A stretch of 64,000 bases of DNA from Streptomyces canus (lineage in GTDB: Bacteria > Actinomycetota > Actinomycetes > Streptomycetales > Streptomycetaceae): assembly GCF_030815415.1 (NCBI RefSeq), contig NZ_JAUSWW010000001.1, positions 8,742,001 through 8,806,000 on the forward strand. The letters run 5' to 3'. The notes below the pieces were generated by a model that ran no database searches, had not been told where the DNA came from, and worked only from the letters and a program-made list of their open reading frames with translations. Shown here piece after piece: positions 33,447-42,925 of the stretch (its first letter is position 1; each line of letters opens with the position of its first letter). A program made the position numbers and the translations under genes.

Positions 33447-34186
33447 CGCAGCACCCGCGCATGCAGGGACCGCAGCGCCGGTCCCGGGTCCGCGCCCATC
33501 GCCTCCGCGAGCCGCTGCCGGGTTCCCTCGTAGGCGCTGAGCGCGTCGGAGGGGCGGCCGAGGCGGCACAGGGCGAGCATCAGCAGCTCGGCCAGCCGCT
33601 CGCGCAGAGGGTGCGTCGCCACGAGGCGGACCAGCTCATGGACGTACTCGAAGGAACGGCCGAGCGCGATCTCGCCCTCCAGCCGTGCCTCCAGGACGGT
33701 GAGCCGCTTCTCCGCCCAGCGCAGCCGCTCCGCCGCCAACCAGGGTGCCCGCAGACCCTCCGCGAAGTCACCGCGCCACAACTCCTCGGCCCGACGCGCC
33801 AGTTCGACCGCTCGCCGCACCTCACCGGTGTCGCGCGCGGCGAGCGCCTCGTCCACCAGGAGCCGCCGGTCGGCCAGGTCGCCGATGACGGCGCCGGTCA
33901 GCCGGTACCCCGTGCCGGTCCACTCCAGCAGCACACCGTCCCCGAGCGCGCGGCGCAGCCCGGAGACGTACTTCTGCACGAGGTTGCGCACATGCACCGG
34001 CGGCGCCCCGCCCCACACCGCCTCGACCAGCCCGTCGTACGACAGGGTCCGCCCCTCCTGGAGCAACAGCACGGCGAGAACCGCGCGCTGCTTCGGCGGG
34101 CCCAGCGGGATCTCGGCGCCGTCGCGCAACGCCCTCAGCGGACCCAGCAGTTCGCATCGCACGGTCCCGGCAGTCCCCTCACCCAT
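33395..34186 (-). CDS. AfsR/SARP-type transcriptional regulator (OmpR-like DNA-binding plus BTAD)
   Basis: 263 residues. N-terminal winged helix domain (CELLGPLRALRDGAEIPLGP, KQRAVLAVLLLQEGRTLSYD), then a bacterial transcriptional activator domain (AVELARRAEELWRGDFAEGL ... LMLALCRLGRPSDALSAYEG). No NB-ARC or TPR extension, so a small SARP. SARPs usually activate antibiotic clusters, but no biosynthetic cluster is adjacent here, so its target is open. It overlaps the 3' end of the TetR gene and is divergent from the MMPL gene with about 200 bp between. Confidence 0.92.
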   Translation of the reverse strand: MGEGTAGTVRCELLGPLRALRDGAEIPLGPPKQRAVLAVLLLQEGRTLSYDGLVEAVWGGAPPVHVRNLVQKYVSGLRRALGDGVLLEWTGTGYRLTGAVIGDLADRRLLVDEALAARDTGEVRRAVELARRAEELWRGDFAEGLRAPWLAAERLRWAEKRLTVLEARLEGEIALGRSFEYVHELVRLVATHPLRERLAELLMLALCRLGRPSDALSAYEGTRQRLAEAMGADPGPALRSLHARVLRQDPELLPSPSPVVPVG

Positions 34187-34384
34187 GCGTCGAGCCTAAC
34201 GCCGTCCGAGCCTCATTCCGGGATGACCAGCCCCCGCGCGCGACGAAGGTCCACGGCTTGACGCCGTCACGCATCCGTTCGATGTCCTTCGCGTCTTCCA
34301 GTGGATCTTCCAGCGGGCCTTCCAGCGAGCGGGCGGACTGTGGGCGCGTCACTCGATCCCGAACTCCCCTGGAAGGGCTGCCCC

Positions 34385-36526
34385 ATGCTCACCCGGCTCG
34401 GCCGTCTGGCGGTGCGGCGCAGTCGCGCCGTGCTGACCGGCGCACTTCTCGTCCTGCTCGGTCTCGGCGCCTACGGTGCCGGCGCCCAGCAGGATCTCGA
34501 TCTGTCGCGCTGGAGCGCGCCCGGCACCGAGTCGGTGCGTGCCGGGGACCTGTTGCGTGAGGACTTCCGCACCGGGAACCCCGATCTCGCCCTTCTGGTC
34601 ACGGCACGCGACGGTGACGTGGACAGTGCGCGCACCGAGCGGGCCGCGCGTGAACTCGTCGCGGAGGTCGCGGAGTTGCCGCTGGCCAGGGACGTGACCT
34701 CCTACTGGGACGCCGGCAGCTCCGCCCTGCGCGGCGAGGACCGGCGGCGCGCCCTGGTCCTCGTTCACCTGGCGGGCAACGCCACCGAGATCCGCGAGGA
34801 ACTCGCCGCCCTCTCACCCCGGTTGACCCGCACCACCCCCGAGCTCGACGTCCGCGTCGGCGGGCAGGAGGAGATCTCCAGGCAGGTCGGCGAGGAGGCC
34901 CGCGCCGACTTCCTGCGGGCGGAGGCCTTCGGCCTGCCGGTCGTGGTGCTGCTGCTGATCCTGGTCTACCGGCGCACCGTGGCCGCACTGCTGACCGTGG
35001 GCGTCGGGCTGCTGTCCGTCCTCGGCGCACTCGCGGGCCTGCGCCTGCTGGCGCAGTTCACCGAGGTGTCGACGTTCGCCGCGAACCTGGCCCTCGTGCT
35101 CGGCCTCGGACTGGGCGTCGACTACGGCTTGTTCGTCATCCACCGCTACCGCGAGGAGCGCGGCGCGGGCCGCGACCGGGAGGCGGCCGTTCTCGCGGCG
35201 ACCGTCGCCGCCGGCCGCACGGTCGTCTTCAGCGGGATCACGGTGGCCGTGTCGCTGTGCGCGCTGCTGGTGTTCCCGTTCTTCTTCCTGAGCTCGTTCG
35301 CGTACGCCGGTGTCCTCGTCGTGCTCTGCGCGGTCGCCGGGGCCGTGCTGGTCCTGCCGGCCGCGCTCGCCCTGTGGGGTCACCGTGTGGAACGGCCCGC
35401 CGCACCGGCCTCCGGTTTCTGGCACCGCACCGCGCTGGCGGCCATGCGCCGCCCGCTCCTCGCCGGTGCCGGAGTCCTCACGGTCCTGCTCGTCGCCGCC
35501 GCACCCCTGCTCGGCCTGCGTTTCGGCCTCCCCGACGAGCGCACCCTCCCCGCGGGCACGTCCTCGCGCACCACCTCCGAGATCGTCCACCGCGAGTTCG
35601 CCGCCGAACCCACCGACACCGTCCAGGTGGTCCTGACCGAACCCGCTGACACGCGCGCGTACGCCGCCCGGCTCTCCCGTATCCCCGGCGTGCACCAGGT
35701 CGACGCCCCCGACGGCGCCTACCGGGACGGCCGGCGCACCGGAGCCCCCGGCCAGGACCGGCTGACGGCACCCGACGGGCGTGCGCGCCTGGCCGTCGTA
35801 CCCACACAGGAGGCGATGTACGGGAACGTCCCCGCCCTCGTCGAACGCATCCGGGACACCGCCGCCCCGGCCCCCGCCCTCGTCGGCGGCTACCCGGGCG
35901 AGACCACCGACTTCCGCGCCACCCTCCTCGACCGGCTGCCGATCGCCGTGGGCCTGGTGCTGGTGGCGACGTACGTGATCCTCTTCCTGATGACCGGCAG
36001 CGTGCTGCTGCCGCTGAAGGCGACCGTGCTCAACCTGCTCAGCCTGTCGGTGATGTTCGGCTGTCTGGTCTGGGTCTTCCAGGACGGACACCTGTCCGGG
36101 CTCCTCGGCTTCACCCCGACCGGCTCGATCGAGCCGAGCATCCCGGTGCTGATGTTCTGCGTGGCGTACGGGCTCTCCATGGACTACGAGGTGTTCCTGC
36201 TGGCCCGCATCAAGGAGGAGCACGAGCGGACCGGCGACACCGGGCGCGCGGTCGGTGAGGGCATCCGGCGCAGTGCGCCGCTGATCACCGCCGCGGCCGG
36301 GATCCTCGCGCTGTCCTTCCTGTCGTACGCCACCGGAGGCGTCGTCTTCCTCAAGGAACTCGGCGTCGGCACGGCCCTGACGATCCTCGTCGACGCCACC
36401 CTCATCCGGGTCGTCCTGCTGCCGGTGACGATGCGGCTCGCGGGGCGGGCGAACTGGTGGGCGCCGACGTGGCTGCGCCGGCTGCGGGTCAGGGAGGGCG
36501 ACGTACTTCGCGGGGAGTACGTGTGA
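34385..36526 (+). CDS. MMPL/RND family exporter
   Basis: 713 residues from ATG 34385 with GGAAGGG at 34371-34377. Two halves, each with one N-terminal TM helix, a soluble porter loop and a five- or six-helix bundle. Conserved charged positions sit in the membrane at LGVDYGLFVIHRYREE and LSMDYEVFLLARIKEE. MMPL proteins export lipids, siderophores or drugs with proton flow. Followed 53 bp later by a two-component system, so transport may be regulated by it or be part of its sensing. Confidence 0.94.
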   Translation: MLTRLGRLAVRRSRAVLTGALLVLLGLGAYGAGAQQDLDLSRWSAPGTESVRAGDLLREDFRTGNPDLALLVTARDGDVDSARTERAARELVAEVAELPLARDVTSYWDAGSSALRGEDRRRALVLVHLAGNATEIREELAALSPRLTRTTPELDVRVGGQEEISRQVGEEARADFLRAEAFGLPVVVLLLILVYRRTVAALLTVGVGLLSVLGALAGLRLLAQFTEVSTFAANLALVLGLGLGVDYGLFVIHRYREERGAGRDREAAVLAATVAAGRTVVFSGITVAVSLCALLVFPFFFLSSFAYAGVLVVLCAVAGAVLVLPAALALWGHRVERPAAPASGFWHRTALAAMRRPLLAGAGVLTVLLVAAAPLLGLRFGLPDERTLPAGTSSRTTSEIVHREFAAEPTDTVQVVLTEPADTRAYAARLSRIPGVHQVDAPDGAYRDGRRTGAPGQDRLTAPDGRARLAVVPTQEAMYGNVPALVERIRDTAAPAPALVGGYPGETTDFRATLLDRLPIAVGLVLVATYVILFLMTGSVLLPLKATVLNLLSLSVMFGCLVWVFQDGHLSGLLGFTPTGSIEPSIPVLMFCVAYGLSMDYEVFLLARIKEEHERTGDTGRAVGEGIRRSAPLITAAAGILALSFLSYATGGVVFLKELGVGTALTILVDATLIRVVLLPVTMRLAGRANWWAPTWLRRLRVREGDVLRGEYV

Positions 36527-36579
36527 TGACCACGCCCGGCTGACGTCCCGGGCGGCGGGCGGCGTCTAGCGTGGCGGAC

Positions 36580-37800
36580 ATGGACGAGCAGCGGGTATCC
36601 GGAGGTCTGTGGTGGCGGCACGGGCCGCCGTGGTGGCACCGCCGGAACGAGGCGGAGCTCGCTTCCCGGTGGCCCTGGCTGTCCACCGCGCTGATCACGG
36701 TCTTCGTGCTCGGCGGATCCCGCTTCGCCGCCGACCAGCAGGTGCCCGAGCGGGCCCCGCTCGACACCTTCGCGCGCGTGCTGCTCGTCGTGGCGGCCGG
36801 ACTGCTGCTGTGGCGCCGGCGGTACCCGGTGGCCGTGGTGTTCGGCACGGCGGCCGCCACGATGCTCTACCTGGGCGCCGGATACCCCTACGGACCGGTC
36901 TTCGTGACCTTCGCGCTGGGCTGCTTCAGTGCCATCGTCGCGGGTCACCGCAAGGCCGCCTGGACGGCGCTCGGCCTCCTCTGGACCGGGCATGTCCTGG
37001 TGGCCCACTGGCTCTACCAGTGGCTGCCGCCGTCCGGGGACGACGCGGCTTCCTGGGGCTCGGAGGGGGTGGTGGCCGCCTGGGGTGTCGCCATCGTGGC
37101 GCTGGCGGAGGTGGCCAGGACCCGTCGCGAGCAGTGGGTGCGGGAGCGGGCCGAGCAGGCGCAGGCGGCGCGCCGGCGCGCCGACGAGGAGCGGCTGCGG
37201 ATGGCCCGCGAGCTGCACGACGTCCTCGCGCACAGCATCTCGGTGATCAATGTGCAGGCCGGCGTCGGCCTCGCCCTCCTCGACAGCGACCCCGAACAGG
37301 CACGCACGGCGCTCACCACCATCAAGGCCGCCAGCAAGGAGGCGCTCGGCGAGGTCCGCCAGGTCCTCGACACCCTGCGCACCCCCGGGGACGCGCCCCG
37401 CGCGCCGGCCCCCGGGCTCGACCGGCTGCCGGAGCTGGTGGAGCAGGCGGCGAGCGCGGGACTGGCCGTGCGGATCGAGGGGGAGGCCCCGAAACTCGCG
37501 CCGGGCACGGATCTCGCCGCGTTCCGCATCGTCCAGGAGGCGCTCACCAATGTCGTACGGCATTCGGGATCGCGGCACGCGCGCGTGCACCTCGCTCATG
37601 ACGACGGGACGACGCTACGGCTCCGTATCGACGACGACGGGCCCGCGACCGGCACCGACGCGGGCGGCAGCGGCAACGGGCTGGCCGGAATGCGGGAGCG
37701 GGCCGCGGCCCTGGGTGGCACGATCGAGGCCGGGCCACGTCCCGACGGAGGCTTCCGGGTGCTCGCCGTACTGCCCCTCACAGTGAAGGAGAACCGGTGA
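36580..37800 (+). CDS. Two-component sensor histidine kinase (HisKA_3 type)
   Basis: 406 residues; ATG 36580 (MDEQRVSG) chosen, with a GTG nine bases upstream as alternative. Four or five membrane helices fill residues ~30-170. HisKA_3 phospho-acceptor: RMARELHDVLAHSISVINVQ. The ATPase N box is FRIVQEALTNVVRHSGS and the G box is GSGNGLAGMRERAAALGG. Typical partner of NarL/LuxR regulators. Stop and start overlap with the response regulator as GTGA. Confidence 0.94.
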   Translation: MDEQRVSGGLWWRHGPPWWHRRNEAELASRWPWLSTALITVFVLGGSRFAADQQVPERAPLDTFARVLLVVAAGLLLWRRRYPVAVVFGTAAATMLYLGAGYPYGPVFVTFALGCFSAIVAGHRKAAWTALGLLWTGHVLVAHWLYQWLPPSGDDAASWGSEGVVAAWGVAIVALAEVARTRREQWVRERAEQAQAARRRADEERLRMARELHDVLAHSISVINVQAGVGLALLDSDPEQARTALTTIKAASKEALGEVRQVLDTLRTPGDAPRAPAPGLDRLPELVEQAASAGLAVRIEGEAPKLAPGTDLAAFRIVQEALTNVVRHSGSRHARVHLAHDDGTTLRLRIDDDGPATGTDAGGSGNGLAGMRERAAALGGTIEAGPRPDGGFRVLAVLPLTVKENR

Positions 37801-38462
37801 TCCGCGTACTGCTCGCCGACGACCAGTTGCTTGTCCGGGCCGGATTCCGGGCACTGCTCGACGCGCAGCCGGACATCGAGGTGGCGGGCGAGGCCTCCGA
37901 CGGCGAGGAGGCGGTGCGCCTGGTGCGAGAGCTGCGCCCGGACGTCGTCCTGATGGACATCCGGATGCCGGTGCTGGACGGTCTCGCGGCGACCCGCCGG
38001 ATCACCGACGACGAGCGGCTGTCCGGCGTCAAGGTGGTCATGCTCACCACCTTCGAACTCGACGAGTACGTCTTCGAGGCGATCCGCTCGGGCGCCTCCG
38101 GGTTCCTGGTCAAGGACACCGAGCCGGAGGAACTCCTGCGCGCGGTCAGGGCGGTGGTGGAGGGAGACGCGCTGCTCTCGCCGGGGGTGACGCGGCGGCT
38201 CATCGCCGAGTTCGCAGCCCGATCCAAGGAGCCCGCGACGGCCGACGCCCTGGCCCGGCTCACCGAGCGGGAGCGGGAGGTGATGGCCCTGGTCGGCATC
38301 GGCCTGTCCAACGAGGAGATCGCCCGGCGCCTGGTGGTCAGCCCGCTCACCGCGAAGACCCATGTCAGCCGCACGATGGTGAAGCTGGGAGCCCGTGACC
38401 GGGCCCAACTCGTGGTGCTGGCCTACGAGTCGGGGTTGGTGCGGCCGGGCTGGCTGGGCTGA
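37797..38462 (+). CDS. NarL/LuxR-type response regulator
   Basis: 221 residues from GTG 37797, overlapping the kinase stop by 4 nt. Receiver domain with Asp pair LLADDQLLVRAG, phospho-Asp in DVVLMDIRMPVLDG, Thr/Lys in VVMLTTFELD and FLVKDTEPEE. HTH: LTEREREVMALVGIGLSNEE, then IARRLVVSPLTAKTHVSRTM. It likely controls the MMPL exporter or its own operon. Its 3' end overlaps the next opposite-strand gene by 40 bp. Confidence 0.95.
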   Translation: MIRVLLADDQLLVRAGFRALLDAQPDIEVAGEASDGEEAVRLVRELRPDVVLMDIRMPVLDGLAATRRITDDERLSGVKVVMLTTFELDEYVFEAIRSGASGFLVKDTEPEELLRAVRAVVEGDALLSPGVTRRLIAEFAARSKEPATADALARLTEREREVMALVGIGLSNEEIARRLVVSPLTAKTHVSRTMVKLGARDRAQLVVLAYESGLVRPGWLG

Positions 38463-38716
38463 GCCGTGTCGTCCTCGCGCCGGAAGCGCAGCAGCACACT
38501 GAGGACCCGGGCCACGAACAGCACCGGCGCCAGCGCGAGGGCCATGTGCGTCAGGAGCTTCTCCACCGTCTGCGGCAGCTCGAAGAGCAGCGCCGGGCCC
38601 GCGAGCGCCCCGAAGACGACTGCCGCCGCGAACGCCGCCGTGAACAGCGCGTATCCGATCTCGACGGTGATCGCGTCCCGCGCGGCCTGATCCCGTCGTC
38701 CCCCGTATGCGGTCAT
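38423..38716 (-). CDS. Small membrane protein, DUF6332-like
   Basis: 97 residues from ATG 38716. Two hydrophobic helices: YALFTAAFAAAVVFGALAGP and THMALALAPVLFVARVLSVL. Short charged tails are found at both ends (DQAARDAITVEIG; RFRREDDTAQPSQPG). This matches the small streptomycete family DUF6332, of unknown function. It overlaps the response regulator 3' end by 40 bp. Confidence 0.7.
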   Translation of the reverse strand: MTAYGGRRDQAARDAITVEIGYALFTAAFAAAVVFGALAGPALLFELPQTVEKLLTHMALALAPVLFVARVLSVLLRFRREDDTAQPSQPGRTNPDS

Positions 38717-38791
38717 ACGACGAGTGTCACAGCCGTGCGCCCGACGGAGCAAGCACTCCGCCGGGCGCACGACAGGGGAGGCGTCCCCCTC

Positions 38792-40273
38792 TCAGTCGCG
38801 CACGGTCACGCGCTCCGCCTCCTCCTGGGATGTGGACGTGGCGACCACGACGGTCTTCCGACGGGGCCGGACCCGCAGTCCGGTCAGCGAGATCAGCAGG
38901 CCCGCGACCGCGACGCCGGTGACCACCGTCAGGCCGGGGAGGTAGCTGTCGAGGACGGCTTGGGGAGAGGCGTTCTCCGCGGGGGCGTTCGCCGTCAGCA
39001 CCGCCGTGACGACGGCCAGGAAGAGCGCGCCGCCCACCTGGACCGAGGTGTTGAGCAGGCCCGAGACCATGCCCTGCTCGTGTTCGTCGACGCCGTTGGT
39101 GGCCTGGACGTTGAGCGAGGGGAAGGTCAGCGCGAAGGCGGCGCCGACGAGCAGCATGGTCGGCAGGATCACCGACGCGTAGACCGGGTCGAGGTCGATG
39201 CGCAGGAACAGCAGATAGCCGACGACCATCAGCGCGAAGCCGGTCACGATGAGCCGCGGGGTGCCGAACCGGTCGATGACGGTGCCCACCTTGGTCGCGG
39301 ACAGCGCCACCAGTGTGCCCGCCGGCAGGAAGGCCAGCGCGGTGTGCAGCGCCGACCAGCCGAGCACCTGCTGCATGTAGAGGGTGACCAGGAACTGGAA
39401 GCCGATGTAGCTGCCGAGGAACGTCAACGCGCCGAGCTGGGCGCGGACCTGTGGGCCGGAGCGTAGGACGCCGAGCCGGATCAGAGGGCTGGGGCTGCGC
39501 CGCTCGACGGCCACGAAGGCGGTCAGCAGGACGGCGACGGCCACGAAGGACAGGATCGTGCGGGCGGAACCCCAGCCGGCCTCCGCCGCCTGGACGACGG
39601 TGTACACGAGGAGCAGCATCGAGGTGGTGCCGAGGACGGCGCCCGGGATGTCGTAGCCGCCGGTGCTCTGTTCACGTGCGCTGGGCGGCAGCAGCTTCAG
39701 GCCCGCGATCAGGGCGATCAGCGCGACGGGGGCGGGCAGCAGCATGGTGTAGCGCCAACTGGCCTCCGTGAGCAGGCCGGAGAAGACCAGGCCCATCGAG
39801 TAGCCGGTGGCGCCGCAGGTGGTGTAGATCGACAACGCGCGGTTGCGGAGGGGGCCTTCGGCGAAGGTCGTGGTGATGATGGACAGGCCGGCGGGCGCGG
39901 TGAACGCGGCACTCAGGCCCTTGATGAACCGGCTGGCGATCAGCAGCGGCCCGGAGTCGACGAGGCCACCGAGCAGCGAGGCGACCGCGAAGACGCCGAG
40001 GGCGACGAGGAACACCTGGCGCCGGCCCAGCAGGTCGGCGGCGCGACCGCCGAGCAGCAGCAGGCCGCCGTACCCGAGGATGTAGCCGCTGACGATCCAT
40101 TGCAGGGTCGAGGTCGACAGGCCGAGGTCGGCGCCGATGGACGGCAGGGCGACGCCCACCATCGACACATCGAGCGCGTCCAGGAACATCGCGGCGCAGA
40201 GCACCAGCAGCGTGCCCCACAGTCGGGGAGTCCAACGTCCCGCGGACGCCGGGGTGTTGAGCGGAGAGGTCAT
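38792..40273 (-). CDS. MFS transporter, DHA2-type drug exporter
   Basis: 493 residues with about 14 membrane helices. DHA2 features: MFLDALDVSMVGVALPSIGA, LQWIVSGYILGYGGLLLLGG, GRAADLLGRRQVFLVALGVF and SIYTTCGATGYSMGLVFSGL. It exports drugs or toxic compounds in exchange for protons. Divergent from a MarR regulator with a 13-bp palindrome between; so it is probably a MarR-controlled efflux pump. Confidence 0.94.
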   Translation of the reverse strand: MTSPLNTPASAGRWTPRLWGTLLVLCAAMFLDALDVSMVGVALPSIGADLGLSTSTLQWIVSGYILGYGGLLLLGGRAADLLGRRQVFLVALGVFAVASLLGGLVDSGPLLIASRFIKGLSAAFTAPAGLSIITTTFAEGPLRNRALSIYTTCGATGYSMGLVFSGLLTEASWRYTMLLPAPVALIALIAGLKLLPPSAREQSTGGYDIPGAVLGTTSMLLLVYTVVQAAEAGWGSARTILSFVAVAVLLTAFVAVERRSPSPLIRLGVLRSGPQVRAQLGALTFLGSYIGFQFLVTLYMQQVLGWSALHTALAFLPAGTLVALSATKVGTVIDRFGTPRLIVTGFALMVVGYLLFLRIDLDPVYASVILPTMLLVGAAFALTFPSLNVQATNGVDEHEQGMVSGLLNTSVQVGGALFLAVVTAVLTANAPAENASPQAVLDSYLPGLTVVTGVAVAGLLISLTGLRVRPRRKTVVVATSTSQEEAERVTVRD

Positions 40274-40294
40274 GCCGGAGACACTACATGCGCA

Positions 40295-40307
40295 TGCATT
40301 GAATGCA
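40295..40307. promoter_or_regulatory. MarR-type operator TGCATTGAATGCA
   Basis: Arms TGCAT and ATGCA flank a central TGA in the 85-bp divergent space between the MFS (start 40273) and MarR (start 40359) genes. Confidence 0.6.
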
Positions 40308-40358
40308 AGGGCACTTAATTACGGTGCAATAATTTCTGCTCTCTGCTACGGTGCGCCC

Positions 40359-40757
40359 ATGGCGGCGAAGAAGGCCGAGCAGACGCTCGTGGACCAGTGG
40401 CGGGACATCCTGGCGCTGCATGCGCGCACCCAGTGCGAACTGGACCGTGCGCTCCACCGACACGGCCTGTGCGCCAGCGACTTCGAGGTGCTCGACGTCC
40501 TCGCCGACGTGCGGCGCGCCACAGGCGGTGACTGTTCCTATCGCGTCCAGGAGATCTCCGAGCGGGTCCATCTGAGCCAGAGCGCGCTGTCGCGACTGAT
40601 CGCCCGGCTGGAGAAGGACGGACTCGTCGAGCGCGGCATGTGCTCGGAGGACCGGCGGGGTGTCCGGGTGGTGCTCACGCCGAAGGGGCGCACGCTGCAC
40701 GGAGAGGTGCTCCCGGTGCAGCGTGCGGTGCTGACGAAGATGCTGGACGCGGACTGA
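40359..40757 (+). CDS. MarR family transcriptional regulator
   Basis: 132 residues from ATG 40359, which may be leaderless (TACGGT at 40347-40352 just upstream). The winged helix: CSYRVQEISERVHLSQSALS, RLIARLEKDGLVERGMC, then SEDRRGVRVVLTPKGRTLHG (wing). The DHA2 exporter is its likely target. Two Cys residues near the HTH (GLCASDF, GGDCSYR) and one in the wing (GMCSED) could sense oxidants, which is speculative. Confidence 0.93.
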   Translation: MAAKKAEQTLVDQWRDILALHARTQCELDRALHRHGLCASDFEVLDVLADVRRATGGDCSYRVQEISERVHLSQSALSRLIARLEKDGLVERGMCSEDRRGVRVVLTPKGRTLHGEVLPVQRAVLTKMLDAD

Positions 40758-40772
40758 TCGGGCGGCCGGGGC

Positions 40773-41504
40773 TCAGATCCCGGACGTCGTGCGCCACAGT
40801 TCGGCGAGCGTGCCGTCACCCGTCACGCCGGGGAACGGCACGCGATTCCACAGCGACAGGTACAACTGGGCTGCGGGACCGGTGATTTCACACTCCGCGT
40901 CCCCCTCCGCGCTCCGCACGGCCGCGGGCGGCTCCTGGGACAGTCGTACGGTCCACACGGCATCCTCGGTGTCCGTCGCCCACACCCGCAGCACCCGGGG
41001 CCGCTCGCTGCGCACCCTGCTCCTGGTGCGGGCGTGGAATCCGGTCAGCAGTTCGTCGATGCCGTCGGCGGCGAACTCCGGCGCGATGCCGCTCGGCGTG
41101 CCGCCCCGCGCGGACTCCGCGTCGAAGCGGTGCACCGCGGTCTCGTGCGCCTGCCTGCGCGCCCAGAACGCGAGCGGCGAGGGTGCCGGCAGGAACTGCC
41201 AGCACTGCGTGTCCGGATCGGCGGAGGTGAGGGTGTCCACGAGGCGTCGGTGCCCCTCACGGAACCACGCCAGGAGCTCGGCACCGTCGAGGTCCGGCGA
41301 GCCTCCGAAGGGGCGGGGGGAGGCGTGCGCCTCGGCGACGTGCGCCTCCGCCCAGCGGTGCACCGCCCCCGTGTGCCGCACCAGATCCCGCACCTGCCAC
41401 TCCGGGCAGGTCGGCACCTTGGCCCCCGTGCCGGCCTGTTCGGCGGCCGCGGCGAGCAACCGGCCCTCCTGGTCGAGGATGCGGACGAACTCGGCAGTTT
41501 CCAT
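40773..41504 (-). CDS. Maleylpyruvate isomerase family mycothiol-dependent enzyme
   Basis: 243 residues in the DinB-like/MDMPI fold. The N-terminal domain has VPTCPEWQVRDLVRHTGAVH (the His ligand of the metal site is in RHTGAVHRW) and the later RQAHETAVHRFDAE completes the His triad. The C-terminal SCP2-like domain is residues ~150-240. These enzymes use mycothiol as cofactor, fitting an actinomycete. Converges with the MarR gene; substrate unknown. Confidence 0.9.
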   Translation of the reverse strand: METAEFVRILDQEGRLLAAAAEQAGTGAKVPTCPEWQVRDLVRHTGAVHRWAEAHVAEAHASPRPFGGSPDLDGAELLAWFREGHRRLVDTLTSADPDTQCWQFLPAPSPLAFWARRQAHETAVHRFDAESARGGTPSGIAPEFAADGIDELLTGFHARTRSRVRSERPRVLRVWATDTEDAVWTVRLSQEPPAAVRSAEGDAECEITGPAAQLYLSLWNRVPFPGVTGDGTLAELWRTTSGI

Positions 41505-41620
41505 GAGGGTGAGTGTGCCGCATGGAGCGCGGTCGAAGAGGCGCCCGGCGGATCACTGAGCAAGTTGTCCGAGTCTCAGGGGAGTTGAGGCGAGGAACTG
41601 GTCGGCGTCCGTCACGCGCC

Positions 41621-42826
41621 TCAACTGTGACGTCGTGTGAGGAACCCGATGACGGCTGCCGTGGCGGCGAGGGCGGCCACGCTGGTGAGGGCGATGGGGA
41701 GGGAGAACCAGTCCGCCATGAAGCCGATCGCGGGCGGGCCCAGGAGCATGCCGCCGTAGCCGAGGGTGGAGGCGGTGGCGACGCCGCTGGGGCCGGCGAG
41801 CGTTCCGGCGCGTTCGATGGCGACGGGGAAGAGGTTGGCGAGGCCGAGTCCCGCGATGCCGAAACCGAGGAGCGCCGCCCACAGTTCGGGGGCGAGCGCG
41901 CCGAGCAGCATGCCGGCCGCCGCGGTGGATCCGCCGGCGATCACCGTGCGGGTGCGGCCGAGGCGCTCCAGCAGTGTCGTGCCGGTGAGCCGGCCGATGG
42001 TCATGGTGAGGGCGAAGCAGGAGAAGCCGACGGCGGCGACACCGGGGGAGGTGTGGAGGTCTTCCCGGAGATGCAGCGCACTCCATTCGGCCATGGCTCC
42101 CTCGCCGTACGCCGTGCAGAGGGCGATCATCCCGAAGACAATCACCAGCCCCCGGGTCCGCCGGTCCAGCCGGCGCGGGGCGGTGCCCGCTCGCGGTTCC
42201 GTCCGCTCGGGCGACACGGGCGGTTCGATCCGCAGCAGCGCGCGTCCTGCCACGGCCGTCACGAGCAGACCGATGACGGTGAGGCCGAGCAGATGACGGG
42301 TGGGGGAGAGGTGGGCGGCGACCACCCCGCCGAGGCCGGCGCCGACCATGCCGCCGAGGCTGAAGGCCGCGTGGAAGCTGGGCATGATGGGGCGCTTCAG
42401 GGTGGTGACCAGGTCGACGGCGGCGCTGTTGAAGGCGACGTTGATCCCTCCGTACGCACTCCCGAAGATCAGCAGTACGGCGCCGAGGGCCAGTGGGGAG
42501 TGGGTGAGTGGGGGCAGGGCCACGCTGAGGGAGAGGAGTACGGCGCACGCGACGGTGACCTGGTGGTTGCCGTAGCGGCGGCACAGGCGGCCGGTGAGCG
42601 TCATCGTGATGACGGCTCCGGCGGAGACGCCGAGGAGCGCGAGGCCGAGGGTGCTGGCGGTGGCGTGGGTCTGCTCCTTGATGGCGGGAATGCGGACGAC
42701 CCAGCCCGCGAAGATGAAGCCGTCGAGGGCGAAGAAGGCGGTCAGGATGATGCGGAGGCGGGTGAGGGCGTTCCCTTTGTCACCCGGCACGTCGTTGTGC
42801 GTTCGGGTTTTGTTTATTAGCGGCAC
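41621..42826 (-). CDS. MFS transporter, 12-TM
   Basis: 401 residues. Family features: FFALDGFIFAGWVVRIPAIK, LLGVSAGAVITMTLTGRLCR, SAYGGINVAFNSAAVDLVTT and FSLGGMVGAGLGGVVAAHLS. It resembles the fucose-permease/YbjJ-like branch, used for sugars or as an exporter. The last helix pair is followed by RRHS at the C-terminus. Start ATG 42826. Confidence 0.92.
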   Translation of the reverse strand: MPLINKTRTHNDVPGDKGNALTRLRIILTAFFALDGFIFAGWVVRIPAIKEQTHATASTLGLALLGVSAGAVITMTLTGRLCRRYGNHQVTVACAVLLSLSVALPPLTHSPLALGAVLLIFGSAYGGINVAFNSAAVDLVTTLKRPIMPSFHAAFSLGGMVGAGLGGVVAAHLSPTRHLLGLTVIGLLVTAVAGRALLRIEPPVSPERTEPRAGTAPRRLDRRTRGLVIVFGMIALCTAYGEGAMAEWSALHLREDLHTSPGVAAVGFSCFALTMTIGRLTGTTLLERLGRTRTVIAGGSTAAAGMLLGALAPELWAALLGFGIAGLGLANLFPVAIERAGTLAGPSGVATASTLGYGGMLLGPPAIGFMADWFSLPIALTSVAALAATAAVIGFLTRRHS

Positions 42827-42925
42827 AAAGTCAGGCTAGGTGGGGCGGCGTGCCGGGGCAAGGGCATGGGGTTCGGCTTGGGCTTCCGGTGTGCGGCGGT
42901 GTCGGATCGTTGCCATGGTGGTGCC

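Noticed and set aside
34814..36223. Minus-strand frame opposite MMPL
   Set aside because: Very His/Glu/Gln-rich, no start signal, fully antisense to the MMPL gene; typical GC-rich shadow.
33395..36526. SARP-TetR-MMPL group as an antibiotic biosynthetic cluster
   Set aside because: No PKS, NRPS, terpene synthase or tailoring enzyme is present beside these genes.
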